Positions 31,373 through 38,856 of a stretch of 39,798 nucleotides of DNA are shown here, piece by piece; within the stretch, counting starts at the first letter, position 1; every line of letters begins with the position of its first letter. The translations under genes and the position numbers were made by a program. Source of the DNA: Rubrivivax sp. (GTDB lineage Bacteria > Pseudomonadota > Gammaproteobacteria > Burkholderiales > Burkholderiaceae_C); contig JAEUPF010000101.1 of assembly GCA_016790425.1 (NCBI GenBank), forward strand, positions 1 through 39,798, read 5' to 3'. The notes below the pieces were generated by a model that did no database searches, was not told the origin of the DNA, and saw only the letters and a list, made by a program, of their open reading frames with translations.

Positions 31373-31902
31373 TGAGCGCGATCGCATCCGCGCCGGCGCA
31401 ACCGGCGGCGCGCGAGCCGGCCGCGCCGGCGGCATCGCTGCTGCCCGACCCCGCGGCGTGGGCCGCCGCGGCGGCGCGGCACGAGGCGCTCTTCGCGCCG
31501 CTGGATGCGGGGGCGCGCGTCGCGCTGCTGGCGCGCTCGGCGCCTTCGCAGGTGCTCGTTTGGGTGATTGGCGAGATCGCCGAAAGCGGCGGCAGCGGCG
31601 GAAGCGCCGAAAGCGGCAGCGGCGGCGATGACCGCGTGTCTGCGCGCCTGGAGGCTTTCGCCGGCTACGCCGCGAGCGGCGCCGACATCGTGCTCGCCGC
31701 CGACGATGAGTCGCTGGCGGCGATTCGCGCTGCGCTGGGCGGTGCGCACGAAGGCGCGGCGCTGTTCGAGACGCTGCGCGCCGCCATCCGCGCCGGCCAC
31801 GTCGTGTGCTACATGCTCAAGCGCCGCTGCGTGCTGGAAGAGCGCGGCTTCGACGAGATGCTCGACGCGCTCGGCTTCGTCTTCATGGGGGCGTGCCGGT
31901 GA
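31372..31902 (+). CDS. Small Ala-rich protein of unknown function, coupled to the oxidoreductase
   Basis: The 176-residue product starts at an ATG that shares a base with the oxidoreductase stop (TGATG), so the two are probably translated in series. Residues 1-30 are Ala/Pro-rich. A Ser/Gly/Glu insertion (about 68-83, AESGGSGGSAESGSGG) is encoded by a short internal DNA repeat. The C-terminal third (AAIRAGHVVCYMLKRRCVLEERGFDEMLDALGFVF, described by its ends AAIRAGHVVC and MLDALGFVF) looks structured and has paired Cys. No known domain was recognised. Operon position suggests a role in the aromatic pathway or in the maturation of its enzymes, but that is only inference. Confidence 0.7.
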   Translation: MSAIASAPAQPAAREPAAPAASLLPDPAAWAAAAARHEALFAPLDAGARVALLARSAPSQVLVWVIGEIAESGGSGGSAESGSGGDDRVSARLEAFAGYAASGADIVLAADDESLAAIRAALGGAHEGAALFETLRAAIRAGHVVCYMLKRRCVLEERGFDEMLDALGFVFMGACR

Positions 31903-32132
31903 TCTTCACCAACCCCTCGGGCGCGCCCGAACTGGCCTGCGACGAATGCGGCTGCCGCTGGTTCGACCGCCTGGGCGGCGACCGCTGCACCTGCTACGAA
32001 TGCGGTGCGCCGGTGTCGGGGGAAGCACAGGCCGAGTTCCGGCGCGCGGTGCAAGCGCACGCGGCGAAGCGAGGCGCGGGAGCCGGCCGCGCGCAGCCCG
32101 ACGCGGCGGCGTCGGATCGCGGAGCGGGCTAA
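31899..32132 (+). CDS. Small zinc-ribbon protein
   Basis: The product is about 77 residues from the GTG at 31899, which overlaps the previous stop as GTGA; a GTG 6 bases earlier is also possible. It has a clear four-Cys zinc ribbon: ACDECGC (CXXC) and CTCYECG (CXXC) separated by about 11 residues. The C-terminal half is basic and Ala-rich. It is the last gene of the aromatic-acid cluster and converges on vapC with 13 bases between the stops. Its function is unknown; a rubredoxin-like electron carrier is conceivable but the spacing fits a structural zinc knuckle better. Confidence 0.7.
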   Translation: MIFTNPSGAPELACDECGCRWFDRLGGDRCTCYECGAPVSGEAQAEFRRAVQAHAAKRGAGAGRAQPDAAASDRGAG

Positions 32133-32145
32133 AGCGCCGGGCGAC

Positions 32146-32568
32146 TCACCGAAACGGATCGACCACGGTCAGGCTGCCCAGGTTCTGCCCGTGCTGCAAG
32201 TCCTCACTCAGGAGCGTGCGGCAGCCGGCCGTCATCGCCCCGGCCACGATCAGCGAGTCGTAGAAGCCGAAGCGCCAGCGCGCCTGCACATCCAGCGCTC
32301 GATGAAACAACGCCTCGCTGGCGGTGACCTGCATCAGCGGCGCCAGCACTGCATCGAGATAACTGCGTGCGGCCTCTGCCGGCAGCGCGACCTCGGCCTT
32401 GCGCAAGGCCACGTTGAGGCACTCCTGCACCACTTGCGAGCTGATGCACGCGTTGCCGGTGGCCAACGCCTGGCGGACGATCTGTTCGGCCGTCTTGTGC
32501 TTGCGGCGATCGGTGATGTCGAGGTGGTAGATGAAGACGTTGGTGTCGATGAAGAACTCAGCGCTCAT
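32146..32568 (-). CDS. vapC: PIN-domain ribonuclease toxin (VapC family)
   Basis: The 140-residue protein shows the four acidic residues of PIN nucleases: Asp8 (FFIDTNVFIY), Glu49 (VVQECLNVAL), Asp104 (FYDSLIVAGA) and Asp123 (LLSEDLQHGQ). PIN toxins cleave RNA and are held inactive by the cognate antitoxin. Its start overlaps the end of the antitoxin gene by 11 bases, the usual tight coupling. All catalytic residues are intact, so it is probably functional. It stands between two unrelated operons, typical of a mobile or stabilising module. Confidence 0.9.
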   Translation of the reverse strand: MSAEFFIDTNVFIYHLDITDRRKHKTAEQIVRQALATGNACISSQVVQECLNVALRKAEVALPAEAARSYLDAVLAPLMQVTASEALFHRALDVQARWRFGFYDSLIVAGAMTAGCRTLLSEDLQHGQNLGSLTVVDPFR

Positions 32569-32779
32569 TCATCGCCTCGCGGCTCAACCGGCGGCCGACC
32601 TTCATCTTGCCGCGCACCTGCTGCATGACGGTGTCGTAGCGTTCCAAGCGCGCACTGGTGTGGGCGTAAGCGGCAAGCCAGCGCCGGAACTGCTCGTTCA
32701 GCGTGGTCCGCTCCGCCCGCGCCCGGGCGCGGGCCGCCTCGATGAGAGCTTCATCGGCGCTGAGAGTGATGTTCTTCAA
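32558..32779 (-). CDS. vapB: VapB-type ribbon-helix-helix antitoxin
   Basis: The 73-residue protein opens with MKNITLSADEALIEAARARA, the beta-strand-helix pattern of a ribbon-helix-helix DNA-binding domain, followed by TTLNEQFRRWLAAYA. The C-terminal part (about 45-73) is the likely toxin-binding tail. It lies upstream of and overlaps vapC. Such antitoxins repress their own operon. Upstream, GCAGTG occurs three times (32781, 32807 and 32822 on the plus strand), which may be operator half sites; this is speculative. Confidence 0.85.
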   Translation of the reverse strand: MKNITLSADEALIEAARARARAERTTLNEQFRRWLAAYAHTSARLERYDTVMQQVRGKMKVGRRLSREAMNER

Positions 32780-32949
32780 GGCAGTGGGTGGTCAAGGTTC
32801 GTGCGGGCAGTGTACACGAGAGCAGTGTGATGTTCCGCTGAGCGGCTCGACACGCCCTCGGGGGCACCCCATTCCAGCCCTGCGGCGACGACGCCGGGCC
32901 AGTGCGCCGCCCGATACCCCGCGCGAGGACTCGCGAACAGGCGCGCGGA
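32780..32949. promoter_or_regulatory. Spacer upstream of vapBC, with GCAGTG direct repeats
   Basis: These 170 bases lie between the vapB start and the end of the TIGR02270 gene. The part near vapB contains GCAGTGGG (32781), GCAGTGTA (32807) and GCAGTGTG (32822). On the minus strand a TTGACC is visible near 32790, but it is too close to the start for a normal -35 box. No terminator with a T-tract is seen for the effector operon that ends here. Confidence 0.3.
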
Positions 32950-34227
32950 TCAGCAGATCGGCGGCGGGGCGCTGATGGGCCGCCCGGCGAACGCGGCGCG
33001 CGCCGCGGCGTCCCAGCGTGCTTGCAGGTCGAGCGCGGCGAGTTCGTCGGCGGCGAGCGGCCCGTCCATGCGCCGGCCGGCGCACCAGCGGATGCCGGCG
33101 TTCCACTGCGGCCCTTGTTCTTCGAGCAGGCGGCGCGCTTTCGCCACGTCGGGCATCCAGACGAGCGGCGCCATCTCGCGGTCGATGTCGTCGGCGTCGT
33201 CGGCCACAGGCAGCGTGCGCCGCTCGCCGCGGATCTCGGTGCCGGTGATGCGCATGAAAGCCGCGCCGGCGGCATGCGCGAGCACCGCGTCGTCGCTTTC
33301 CATCCAGCGCACGAGCGTGGGCAGCACTGCCGGGTGGCCGTAGCGGGCGAGCGCGGCGCAGCGCTTGTCGGCCGAAGGCAGCGCCATCGTCGCGGTGCCG
33401 ATCGCCTTCGTGTCTTCGGGCGTGCCGAGAATGCACAGCCATTGCAGCGCGACCTCGTCGCCGTCGGCCACGGCCTTGCGCAACGGCGTGATCGCTTGCG
33501 CGAGGCCGGACCATGCGGCGCTGGCCCACGCTTCGTGGCGGATGGCGGGCTCGGGCCGGGCGAGCGCTTCGCGGTACGGCCTGGCTGCGCTGCCGGCGCT
33601 TCCTGCACGGGGGGCCGATGGCATGGACGTGGCGGCCTGCGACGCCGTGGCGTGACGGTCGGCCCGCCAAGCCGCGGCCCAGGCCTGCGCGCAGACCTCG
33701 GCGTCATCGTCCAGCAGCAGGCGCGCCAGGCCCGGCGCGTCGGGGGCGAGGCGCCGGTGATTCGCCAGCGCCGCGGCGGCGGCCGCAGCGACGCTCGGCT
33801 TGGCGTTGGCGAGCGCATTGCCCAGCTCGCCGACGACGCGGCCGGGGCTCGCCTGGCCCATCGCGTCGCGAAGGCCGAGCAACGCAGGACCGGAAGCGCG
33901 CGAGAACTCGGCGATCACCTGCGGCGCGAGGGTACGGTCATCGCAGCGCAACGCAGCGACGGCGGCGGTGAAGACTTCGTCGCGGTCGGCGTTGCCATCG
34001 GCCGAATCCGCCAGCGTGGCTTCGAGCCGCTGGCGCAGCGCGTCGGCCGGCGCCACCAGCAAGCCCTGGATGTGCGCCTCGATGCGCTCGTTCAGGCCCG
34101 CGAAGTCGCGCAGCGTCTGCTCCGGCGAATCGAGCGCCGCGCGGCGCTGGCCCCAGAGGAACGCGAGGTCCTCGGCGTGGATGTCGAGCAGGGCGGGGAT
34201 GTGGCGGGCGCGCGGCACGGGCAGCAA
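32950..34227 (-). CDS. TIGR02270-family HEAT-like repeat protein
   Basis: The 425-residue protein matches the T6SS-linked TIGR02270 family by its opening (PALLDIHAEDLAFLWGQRRAAL) and by a string of helical Ala-rich HEAT-like repeats (about 100-330, for example ALLGLRDAMGQ, VAAAAAAALANHR and RHEAWASAAWSG). The C-terminus contains the conserved MPLVWMPD-like segment (APLVWMPDVAKARRLL) and WNAGIRWCAGRRMDGPL. Members occur at the ends of vgrG/PAAR effector operons; the molecular role is unknown and could be effector loading or chaperoning. It is the last gene of the operon, 54 bases after the DUF6484-like gene. Confidence 0.8.
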   Translation of the reverse strand: MLPVPRARHIPALLDIHAEDLAFLWGQRRAALDSPEQTLRDFAGLNERIEAHIQGLLVAPADALRQRLEATLADSADGNADRDEVFTAAVAALRCDDRTLAPQVIAEFSRASGPALLGLRDAMGQASPGRVVGELGNALANAKPSVAAAAAAALANHRRLAPDAPGLARLLLDDDAEVCAQAWAAAWRADRHATASQAATSMPSAPRAGSAGSAARPYREALARPEPAIRHEAWASAAWSGLAQAITPLRKAVADGDEVALQWLCILGTPEDTKAIGTATMALPSADKRCAALARYGHPAVLPTLVRWMESDDAVLAHAAGAAFMRITGTEIRGERRTLPVADDADDIDREMAPLVWMPDVAKARRLLEEQGPQWNAGIRWCAGRRMDGPLAADELAALDLQARWDAAARAAFAGRPISAPPPIC

Positions 34228-34281
34228 TGCAGGCAGTGCAGGGCGCCGGTCCGCAGCCGCGAACTCTTGTTCGCGCCGCGC

Positions 34282-34713
34282 TCAGTTGATCGAGACGCTG
34301 CCGGCGCGGATGCGCTTCGTGCCCTTGGCCCGCACGAGCACGTCGTCGCCATTGATCACGACCTTGCCGTCGGCGCGCAGGTCGATGGAGGACTCGCCGC
34401 ACTTGAGCTTCAGCGCCTCGCCGGCCTCCAAAGCAAGGGCATCGGCCGAAGCGGGGGCGGTGTATCGAGCGATCCGGCCGACGACCACACCCGTGGAGCC
34501 TGGTTCGTCTGGTGGAAGGACGAGGACGCGGTCCTTCGGCCGAAACCCGCCGATGAGCCCCCGCAGTTGCACGCACTCGCAGCGCATTGTCGATCCGTCC
34601 GCCAACTGCACGATGAGCCAGCCCTCGCTGTCGATCTCCGTGAGGTGCGCCCTCAGCAGCCTGCCGGTGCCAGGGAACAGGTCGACAGCTTCTGCGTGGA
34701 GCAAGGCGTTCAT
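34282..34713 (-). CDS. DUF6484-like T6SS-associated protein
   Basis: The 143-residue protein has a small beta domain (about 45-85, with FRPKDRVLVLPPDEPGSTGVV and GRI), then a C-terminal strand-repeat tail (about 100-143: LKLKCGESSIDLRADGKVVI, then GTKRIRAGSVSIN). That tail resembles the end of VgrG/gp5 beta-helix proteins. This layout is that of DUF6484 proteins, usually found beside TIGR02270 proteins in T6SS operons; the family name is given from memory of gene neighbourhoods. It could be a spike-associated accessory. Base composition is closer to that of the effector-immunity pair than to the operon's first genes. Confidence 0.65.
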   Translation of the reverse strand: MNALLHAEAVDLFPGTGRLLRAHLTEIDSEGWLIVQLADGSTMRCECVQLRGLIGGFRPKDRVLVLPPDEPGSTGVVVGRIARYTAPASADALALEAGEALKLKCGESSIDLRADGKVVINGDDVLVRAKGTKRIRAGSVSIN

Positions 34714-34756
34714 TCGTATGACCTCGATCGGTTTCGCCGACTCTCGTCCTCGGCAG

Positions 34757-35344
34757 TCAGACTTGCATCCAGTCCTGCGGAGCGGTGAACCGAACGGTGC
34801 CGATGCCAGCCCGTTCGATTGAATCGCGTACCGGCTGAGCGATCATCAATGCGTTCACGTTCTCAGCCAGCCGGAAGAGCAAGGCGCCCGCGGCTCGGGC
34901 CTCGTCGATCACCAACTCGTCGAACGACACGTTGACCAGCGGCTTGCCGCTGATGCTTTCCCATTCCGACTTCGACATGTCAGCGGCAGCGACCAGCCCC
35001 ACGACGTTGTAGATCTTGTATGGATACTCCTGTCCGCCCTTCGTGTTGCGCAGCACTGCGTCGAACCACTCGACATTCGAGACACCCGCGTCGACCACGG
35101 CCCGCTGCAGCCGCTCGGACATGAGCGGAATGCCGAGATCTAGCAGTTCCACAGGCGGTCCCGTGTAACCGCGCAGCGGTTCGAATTCGATGGCAACAGG
35201 CGTGGAGAAGGTGAGGCGCTCGGGGTTCAGGCGCTTGCCTGATTTCCAGGTCCGCACGCCGCCCAGGCGGAACGTGTTGCCTATGCGCATGAGCGCTTCG
35301 CCGTTCTCGGACTCCGGAATGTCGCAATCGAGGATGTAGTACAT
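34757..35344 (-). CDS. DUF1629 / Imm43-like immunity protein
   Basis: The 195-residue protein starts 6 bases after the stop of the AHH nuclease gene, as immunity genes do. Its C-terminal half has the DUF1629 pattern: YKIYNVVGLVAAADMSKSEW, an acidic strand with VIDEA, then LLFRLAENVNALMIAQPVRD and GTVRFTAPQDW. DUF1629 proteins are commonly encoded beside T6SS AHH-type effectors, and Imm43 was proposed as an immunity family. It presumably binds the cognate nuclease to protect the producer and its sister cells. The N-terminal half looks like a beta-rich domain. No signal peptide is seen, consistent with a cytoplasmic antidote to a nuclease. Confidence 0.78.
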   Translation of the reverse strand: MYYILDCDIPESENGEALMRIGNTFRLGGVRTWKSGKRLNPERLTFSTPVAIEFEPLRGYTGPPVELLDLGIPLMSERLQRAVVDAGVSNVEWFDAVLRNTKGGQEYPYKIYNVVGLVAAADMSKSEWESISGKPLVNVSFDELVIDEARAAGALLFRLAENVNALMIAQPVRDSIERAGIGTVRFTAPQDWMQV

Positions 35345-35350
35345 GGCGCT

Positions 35351-36148
35351 CTACGCGAGATTGAAGTACGTCTTCATGCGACTGGACGTGTAGTAACCGT
35401 TCTGAACGCACTTCTTGGTCCGCTTGGACAGCCCGATGAGCATTGCGCGATGCTTGGACGACACTGCGTTGAGACGGCCGACAAGGCCGAAGGGAGGTCG
35501 CGTGCAGTCGAGTTCCTTCCCGCACACCGGGCATTCGTCCTCCGGCTCTGCCAGCTCTTCGGCCATAGCCTCGAGCGTCTTCAACACCTTGTTGTTGTAC
35601 GACACGTGCGCGTCATGGAACTGCCGATTCGCCTTCTTCATCGCGCGCGAGGCGTACTCGGTCTTGAACTTCGTTGTGCAGTTCCCCCACTTCTTGCTCC
35701 AGCCGTATTGGCCGGGTCGAACCGCATAGTTGCCGGGCAGCCAGACGCCATTGGCCGCTGCGTTGACGTTGTAGCCAATGTCACTGGCGAGCTTGAAAGG
35801 CCCTCCCTTGCGCATGAAATCATGCAGGGCGGTCGCCTTGGCCAGGGAGGCACCTCCTGGGATGCAATGGTGAGCAGCAGGGACGATCGGTGAGCTGACG
35901 GAAAGGTCGTCCGGGCTGCGTATTTCCCAATTCGGTTCCTTGCCGAGGTTGGTTCCCAGCGCGCTCGAGCAGTTGACGACGTCGTTTTCCGGCGGATCCT
36001 CATCGGAGTCGGAGTCGCTCGTGTCGGGGTCCGCGGTCTCCTCGTTTTCGAGGTCTTCCTTGGCTGGTTCCTCGCAGTACCAGCAGGGCCCTTTGCTCTC
36101 GGCAACGGCCCACAGCCCTATGGCGACCGGTTCGAGTAGCTGTGTCAC
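35351..36148 (-). CDS. T6SS effector with AHH nuclease domain
   Basis: The 265-residue product begins at a GTG (36148) behind a strong TAGGAGGCC site. Residues 1-60 hold an N-terminal CWYC pair (C22, C25) and a highly acidic stretch rich in Asp/Glu/Ser (31-56). The nuclease domain of the AHH (HNH-superfamily) type follows: AAHHCIPG (A92-H93-H94), YNVNAAANGVWLPG (126-139) and FHDAHVSYNNKV (177-188). A late Cys set (CPVCGKELDC, 206-215) may bind zinc as a structural insertion. DNA or RNA cleavage in the target cell is expected. The gene lies between the PAAR-like gene (19 bases) and the immunity gene (6 bases), so it probably rides on that tip. Confidence 0.85.
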   Translation of the reverse strand: MTQLLEPVAIGLWAVAESKGPCWYCEEPAKEDLENEETADPDTSDSDSDEDPPENDVVNCSSALGTNLGKEPNWEIRSPDDLSVSSPIVPAAHHCIPGGASLAKATALHDFMRKGGPFKLASDIGYNVNAAANGVWLPGNYAVRPGQYGWSKKWGNCTTKFKTEYASRAMKKANRQFHDAHVSYNNKVLKTLEAMAEELAEPEDECPVCGKELDCTRPPFGLVGRLNAVSSKHRAMLIGLSKRTKKCVQNGYYTSSRMKTYFNLA

Positions 36149-36167
36149 GAAGGCCTCCTATGGCTGC

Positions 36168-36548
36168 CTAACCGCAGATGTTCTTCTTGTTGTGCCACAA
36201 CGGATCCCCCATGCGGCACACGTTCTTGCCTTCGAGCATCACGTTGAACGAGTACATCAGGTACTCGCATTCCTGCTTGAAGGTGCTGCTGAGGATGCCG
36301 CCGACGCTGCCCGGCTCGTCGCCGGCGCTCATCGAGTACTTGGCGCCCTTGACCATGATCATCTCGCCGTCGGCCTTGACCTTCGTCGTGCCTTGCGACG
36401 TGTCGGCCGACTTGCCGATGTTCGGGTAGGGAATCGGGATCGGCCCCGCGGGCGGCGCCGGCGTCTTGCACACGTCGGGGAACACCATGCTCATGCCGCC
36501 GCTGCCCTTGTGCGCGAAGCCGGTGAGGTTGTGGACGGTGCAAGGCAT
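36168..36548 (-). CDS. PAAR-like tip protein (DUF4150)
   Basis: The 126-residue protein matches the DUF4150 PAAR-like family almost from end to end: HKGSGGMSMVFPDVCKTPAP, PIPIPYPNIGKSADT, KADGEMIMVKGAKYSMSAGD and FNVMLEGKNVCRMGDP. PAAR-type proteins cap the VgrG spike and carry effectors, either fused or bound. Here the effector is a separate downstream gene, so non-covalent delivery is likely. The start at 36548 is fixed by the conserved N-terminus. Longer in-frame sequence upstream overlaps the ketosynthase-like gene and was rejected. Confidence 0.92.
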   Translation of the reverse strand: MPCTVHNLTGFAHKGSGGMSMVFPDVCKTPAPPAGPIPIPYPNIGKSADTSQGTTKVKADGEMIMVKGAKYSMSAGDEPGSVGGILSSTFKQECEYLMYSFNVMLEGKNVCRMGDPLWHNKKNICG

Positions 36549-36589
36549 CGTTGCGGGCTCCGGTGAGTCGTGTGCGGCGAGGGATTCGG

Positions 36590-37669
36590 TCAGGCGGCGC
36601 GCGCCAGCAGCGCCGCGGCGCGGTCGGCGTGGTCGGAAGACGCATAGACGAGGCACGGCGCGCGCCGGTAGCCTTCGCGCAGCGCGTGCGCGGCCAGCGC
36701 CAGCAGCGCCGGGCCGTGCGCGGCGCCGAGGTCGCCGAAGACTTCGGCCGGGTGCTCCATCACGGCATCGGGGTCGAAGGCGGCCGATTGCCGGATGCGC
36801 GCCACGCCGAACTCGCGCGCCCAGTAGCGCTCGCCGTTGAAGCTGCAGTAGACGGTGGCCACCGGTTGCGGCGGCGGCGCTTGCGCGAAGAGCTGTGCGA
36901 AGGCCGCAGCCAGCCCTTCGCCACGATAGGGTTCTTCGGCGTACAGGTGCCCGGGCTCCTGGCCGCGGGCGGCACCGAGCACGCGCGCCAGCGCCGGCAG
37001 GGTTCTTTCGCTGCGCGCTTCGTCGGCAGTCGTCAGCAGCAGCATCGCTGCGCCTTCGGAAGGCGTGAAGCCGTCGCTGACCGTCTCGCCGCGGATGCGC
37101 TGCTCGAGGTCGAGCGAGCCGAGCACGTACAGGTCGACGAGGCTGTCGACGCCGCCGATGAGCACGTGCCGGTGCTTGCCTTCGGCAAGCACCTGCTCGG
37201 CATGGCGCAGCGCCAGCAGCCCGGCGGCGCGGCCGCGCGGTGCGGCCATGCTCGCGCCGAGGTCGATCGTGTCCGGGCATTGCTGGTCCAACCGCGCGAG
37301 GAAGCGCTTCGCGTCGATCGGCTGTGTCGTGTGGTGCTCGGGCAGGCCCAGGAACAGCGGCACGCGCTCCTTGCGCGCCGCGAACGCTTCGGCCACCGGC
37401 GCCAGCGCTTCTTCGAGCGCGGCGTGCGCCAGGCGCAGCATGCGCGCTTCGCGCGTCTGCAAAGGCAATTCGGCCAGCGGTGCGGCCAACTCGGGCAGAC
37501 CGTCGTCGGGCACGGTGCCGACGATGAACGGCTCGAAGCGCCGGTCGCGCCAGTCGATCTCGCGCAGCCGGGCCACGCGCGCGCGCGCCGACGCCGCCGT
37601 CTCCTTCAGGCTCAGCCCCACCGGCGTGACGAGCCCGGCGTTGGCGATGACGAGTTCGGGGCCGGCCAT
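36590..37669 (-). CDS. Ketosynthase/thiolase-fold protein lacking the catalytic Cys
   Basis: The 359-residue protein has the overall pattern of a beta-ketoacyl synthase. It has an opening MAGPELVIANAGLVTPVGLS, the helix after the nucleophile (GRAAGLLALRHAEQVLAEGK), HVLIGGVDSLVD, a SDGFTPSEGAAMLLL stretch, and a C-terminal FGDLGAAHGPALL in place of the usual GH-containing motif. Where active enzymes have a CS or CASG nucleophile elbow, this one reads GASMAAPRGRA, so the catalytic Cys is not present. Thiolase-like proteins of this kind recur between DUF2169 and DUF4150 genes in T6SS operons (family knowledge), where they are probably chaperone-like or structural rather than enzymes. Confidence 0.78.
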   Translation of the reverse strand: MAGPELVIANAGLVTPVGLSLKETAASARARVARLREIDWRDRRFEPFIVGTVPDDGLPELAAPLAELPLQTREARMLRLAHAALEEALAPVAEAFAARKERVPLFLGLPEHHTTQPIDAKRFLARLDQQCPDTIDLGASMAAPRGRAAGLLALRHAEQVLAEGKHRHVLIGGVDSLVDLYVLGSLDLEQRIRGETVSDGFTPSEGAAMLLLTTADEARSERTLPALARVLGAARGQEPGHLYAEEPYRGEGLAAAFAQLFAQAPPPQPVATVYCSFNGERYWAREFGVARIRQSAAFDPDAVMEHPAEVFGDLGAAHGPALLALAAHALREGYRRAPCLVYASSDHADRAAALLARAA

Positions 37670-37707
37670 CTTCGCGTTCTTCGCTTCACGCGTGCTTCGC
37701 GCGCGCT

Positions 37708-38802
37708 TCACGCCGCAGCGGCGTACTGCGCCGGCAAGCCGCGTCCGGCGGCCAGCGGCGCCGGCGGACGGCCGCTCTTGTCGTATTCGGCGCAGCGCAG
37801 CTTCACCACGCGCAGCTTCAGCAGCTTCTTGTCCACCGCCAAGCCGGCGCGCCACAGCATCTGCAAGCGCCCGGCATCGGGTTCGAAGAGCACCGTCTCC
37901 AGGTTCAGCGGGCGGCTTTGCGGCTTGCCGTCGAAGTCGAAGCTCGCGTCGAGCGTGAGGCGCGGCAGCGCGAAAGCGAGCGGCCCGCCTTGCGTGAAGC
38001 CGCGCAGTTCGACCGGCTCGCCGCCTTGCAGGTAGCCCGGCGCGACGAGATCGGGCGGTGCCACCTGGAAGTAGCGCGCGTCGAAGTCTTTCGGCAGGTA
38101 AGGCGCACGCGTCGTCGTCCACGCTTCGTCGTAGGTGCCGGCATAGGCGCGCCGCGGCATCCACGTCGGCGCCACGGGCGCGAAGCAGGCCGGCCGCGGG
38201 CGGTCGGTGTGCGCGTTGATCGGCGCGGCGGGGTCTTCGAGGTTCGGCAGCGGCGGCAGCGCGTCGCCGCGCGTCTTCGCCGCCGCCTCGGCGTCGAAGA
38301 GCCCGCGGCCCACGGGGTTGCGCGGTTCCCAGTCGCGCGCGGGCTGTCCTTCTTCGCCCGGCACCACGCCGCCGAAGGCCAGTTCCCAGCGCAGCGGCAT
38401 GCGCTCCCACTCGGCCGGCTCGCCGGGCTGCCAGCCGTTGCCCTGGCGCTGCCAGCGCCGGTCGCCGAACACGCGCACCGCCTTGCGCAGGGCGCCCACC
38501 TGCACGCTGACATCGGCCACGCGCGTGCCCGGTGCCGGCGCCACGGCGCGGCCGATGAGCACGATGTCGGTGGCGGGCTTGGGCAGCGCGAATTCGCCGG
38601 CAGCGCGCAGGCTCGTCTGCGCCGGGTCGCCCCAGTACACGTCGGCGGCCAGCAAAGGCACCTGCTTGCCGGCCAGCGCCGGCGCCTCGGCGGTGAAGGC
38701 GAAGGTGGCCTTCACCGCGAGGTAGGCCGACTCGACGCCGTGCACGTCGGGGAACACCGAAAGCGCAGCGGCGAACGGCGTCTGGTTGTCGACTTGCAGC
38801 AT
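37708..38802 (-). CDS. DUF2169-family T6SS adaptor
   Basis: The 364-residue protein has the DUF2169 signature: QVDNQTPFAAALSVFPDVHG at the start, VKATFAFTAEA, ADVYWGDPAQTSLR, then WELAFGG, NPVGRGLFD and the C-terminal LPRLTLDASFDFDG. DUF2169 proteins are linked to VgrG-PAAR-effector operons and are thought to act as loading adaptors that place a specific effector on the spike. It lies directly after vgrG (54-base gap) and before the ketosynthase-like gene, in the usual order. Length is normal for the family. The start is fixed by the conserved MLQVDNQTPFA. Confidence 0.88.
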   Translation of the reverse strand: MLQVDNQTPFAAALSVFPDVHGVESAYLAVKATFAFTAEAPALAGKQVPLLAADVYWGDPAQTSLRAAGEFALPKPATDIVLIGRAVAPAPGTRVADVSVQVGALRKAVRVFGDRRWQRQGNGWQPGEPAEWERMPLRWELAFGGVVPGEEGQPARDWEPRNPVGRGLFDAEAAAKTRGDALPPLPNLEDPAAPINAHTDRPRPACFAPVAPTWMPRRAYAGTYDEAWTTTRAPYLPKDFDARYFQVAPPDLVAPGYLQGGEPVELRGFTQGGPLAFALPRLTLDASFDFDGKPQSRPLNLETVLFEPDAGRLQMLWRAGLAVDKKLLKLRVVKLRCAEYDKSGRPPAPLAAGRGLPAQYAAAA

Positions 38803-38856
38803 GGCGGGTGCTGTGCTGTGCTTTGCGGCGGGCGGCGTGGTGGGCTGCGGCGGCGT

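Noticed and set aside
32902-34788. A 628-codon plus-strand frame opposite the TIGR02270 and DUF6484-like genes
   Set aside because: It crosses two real genes and their spacer and reads as low-complexity sequence.
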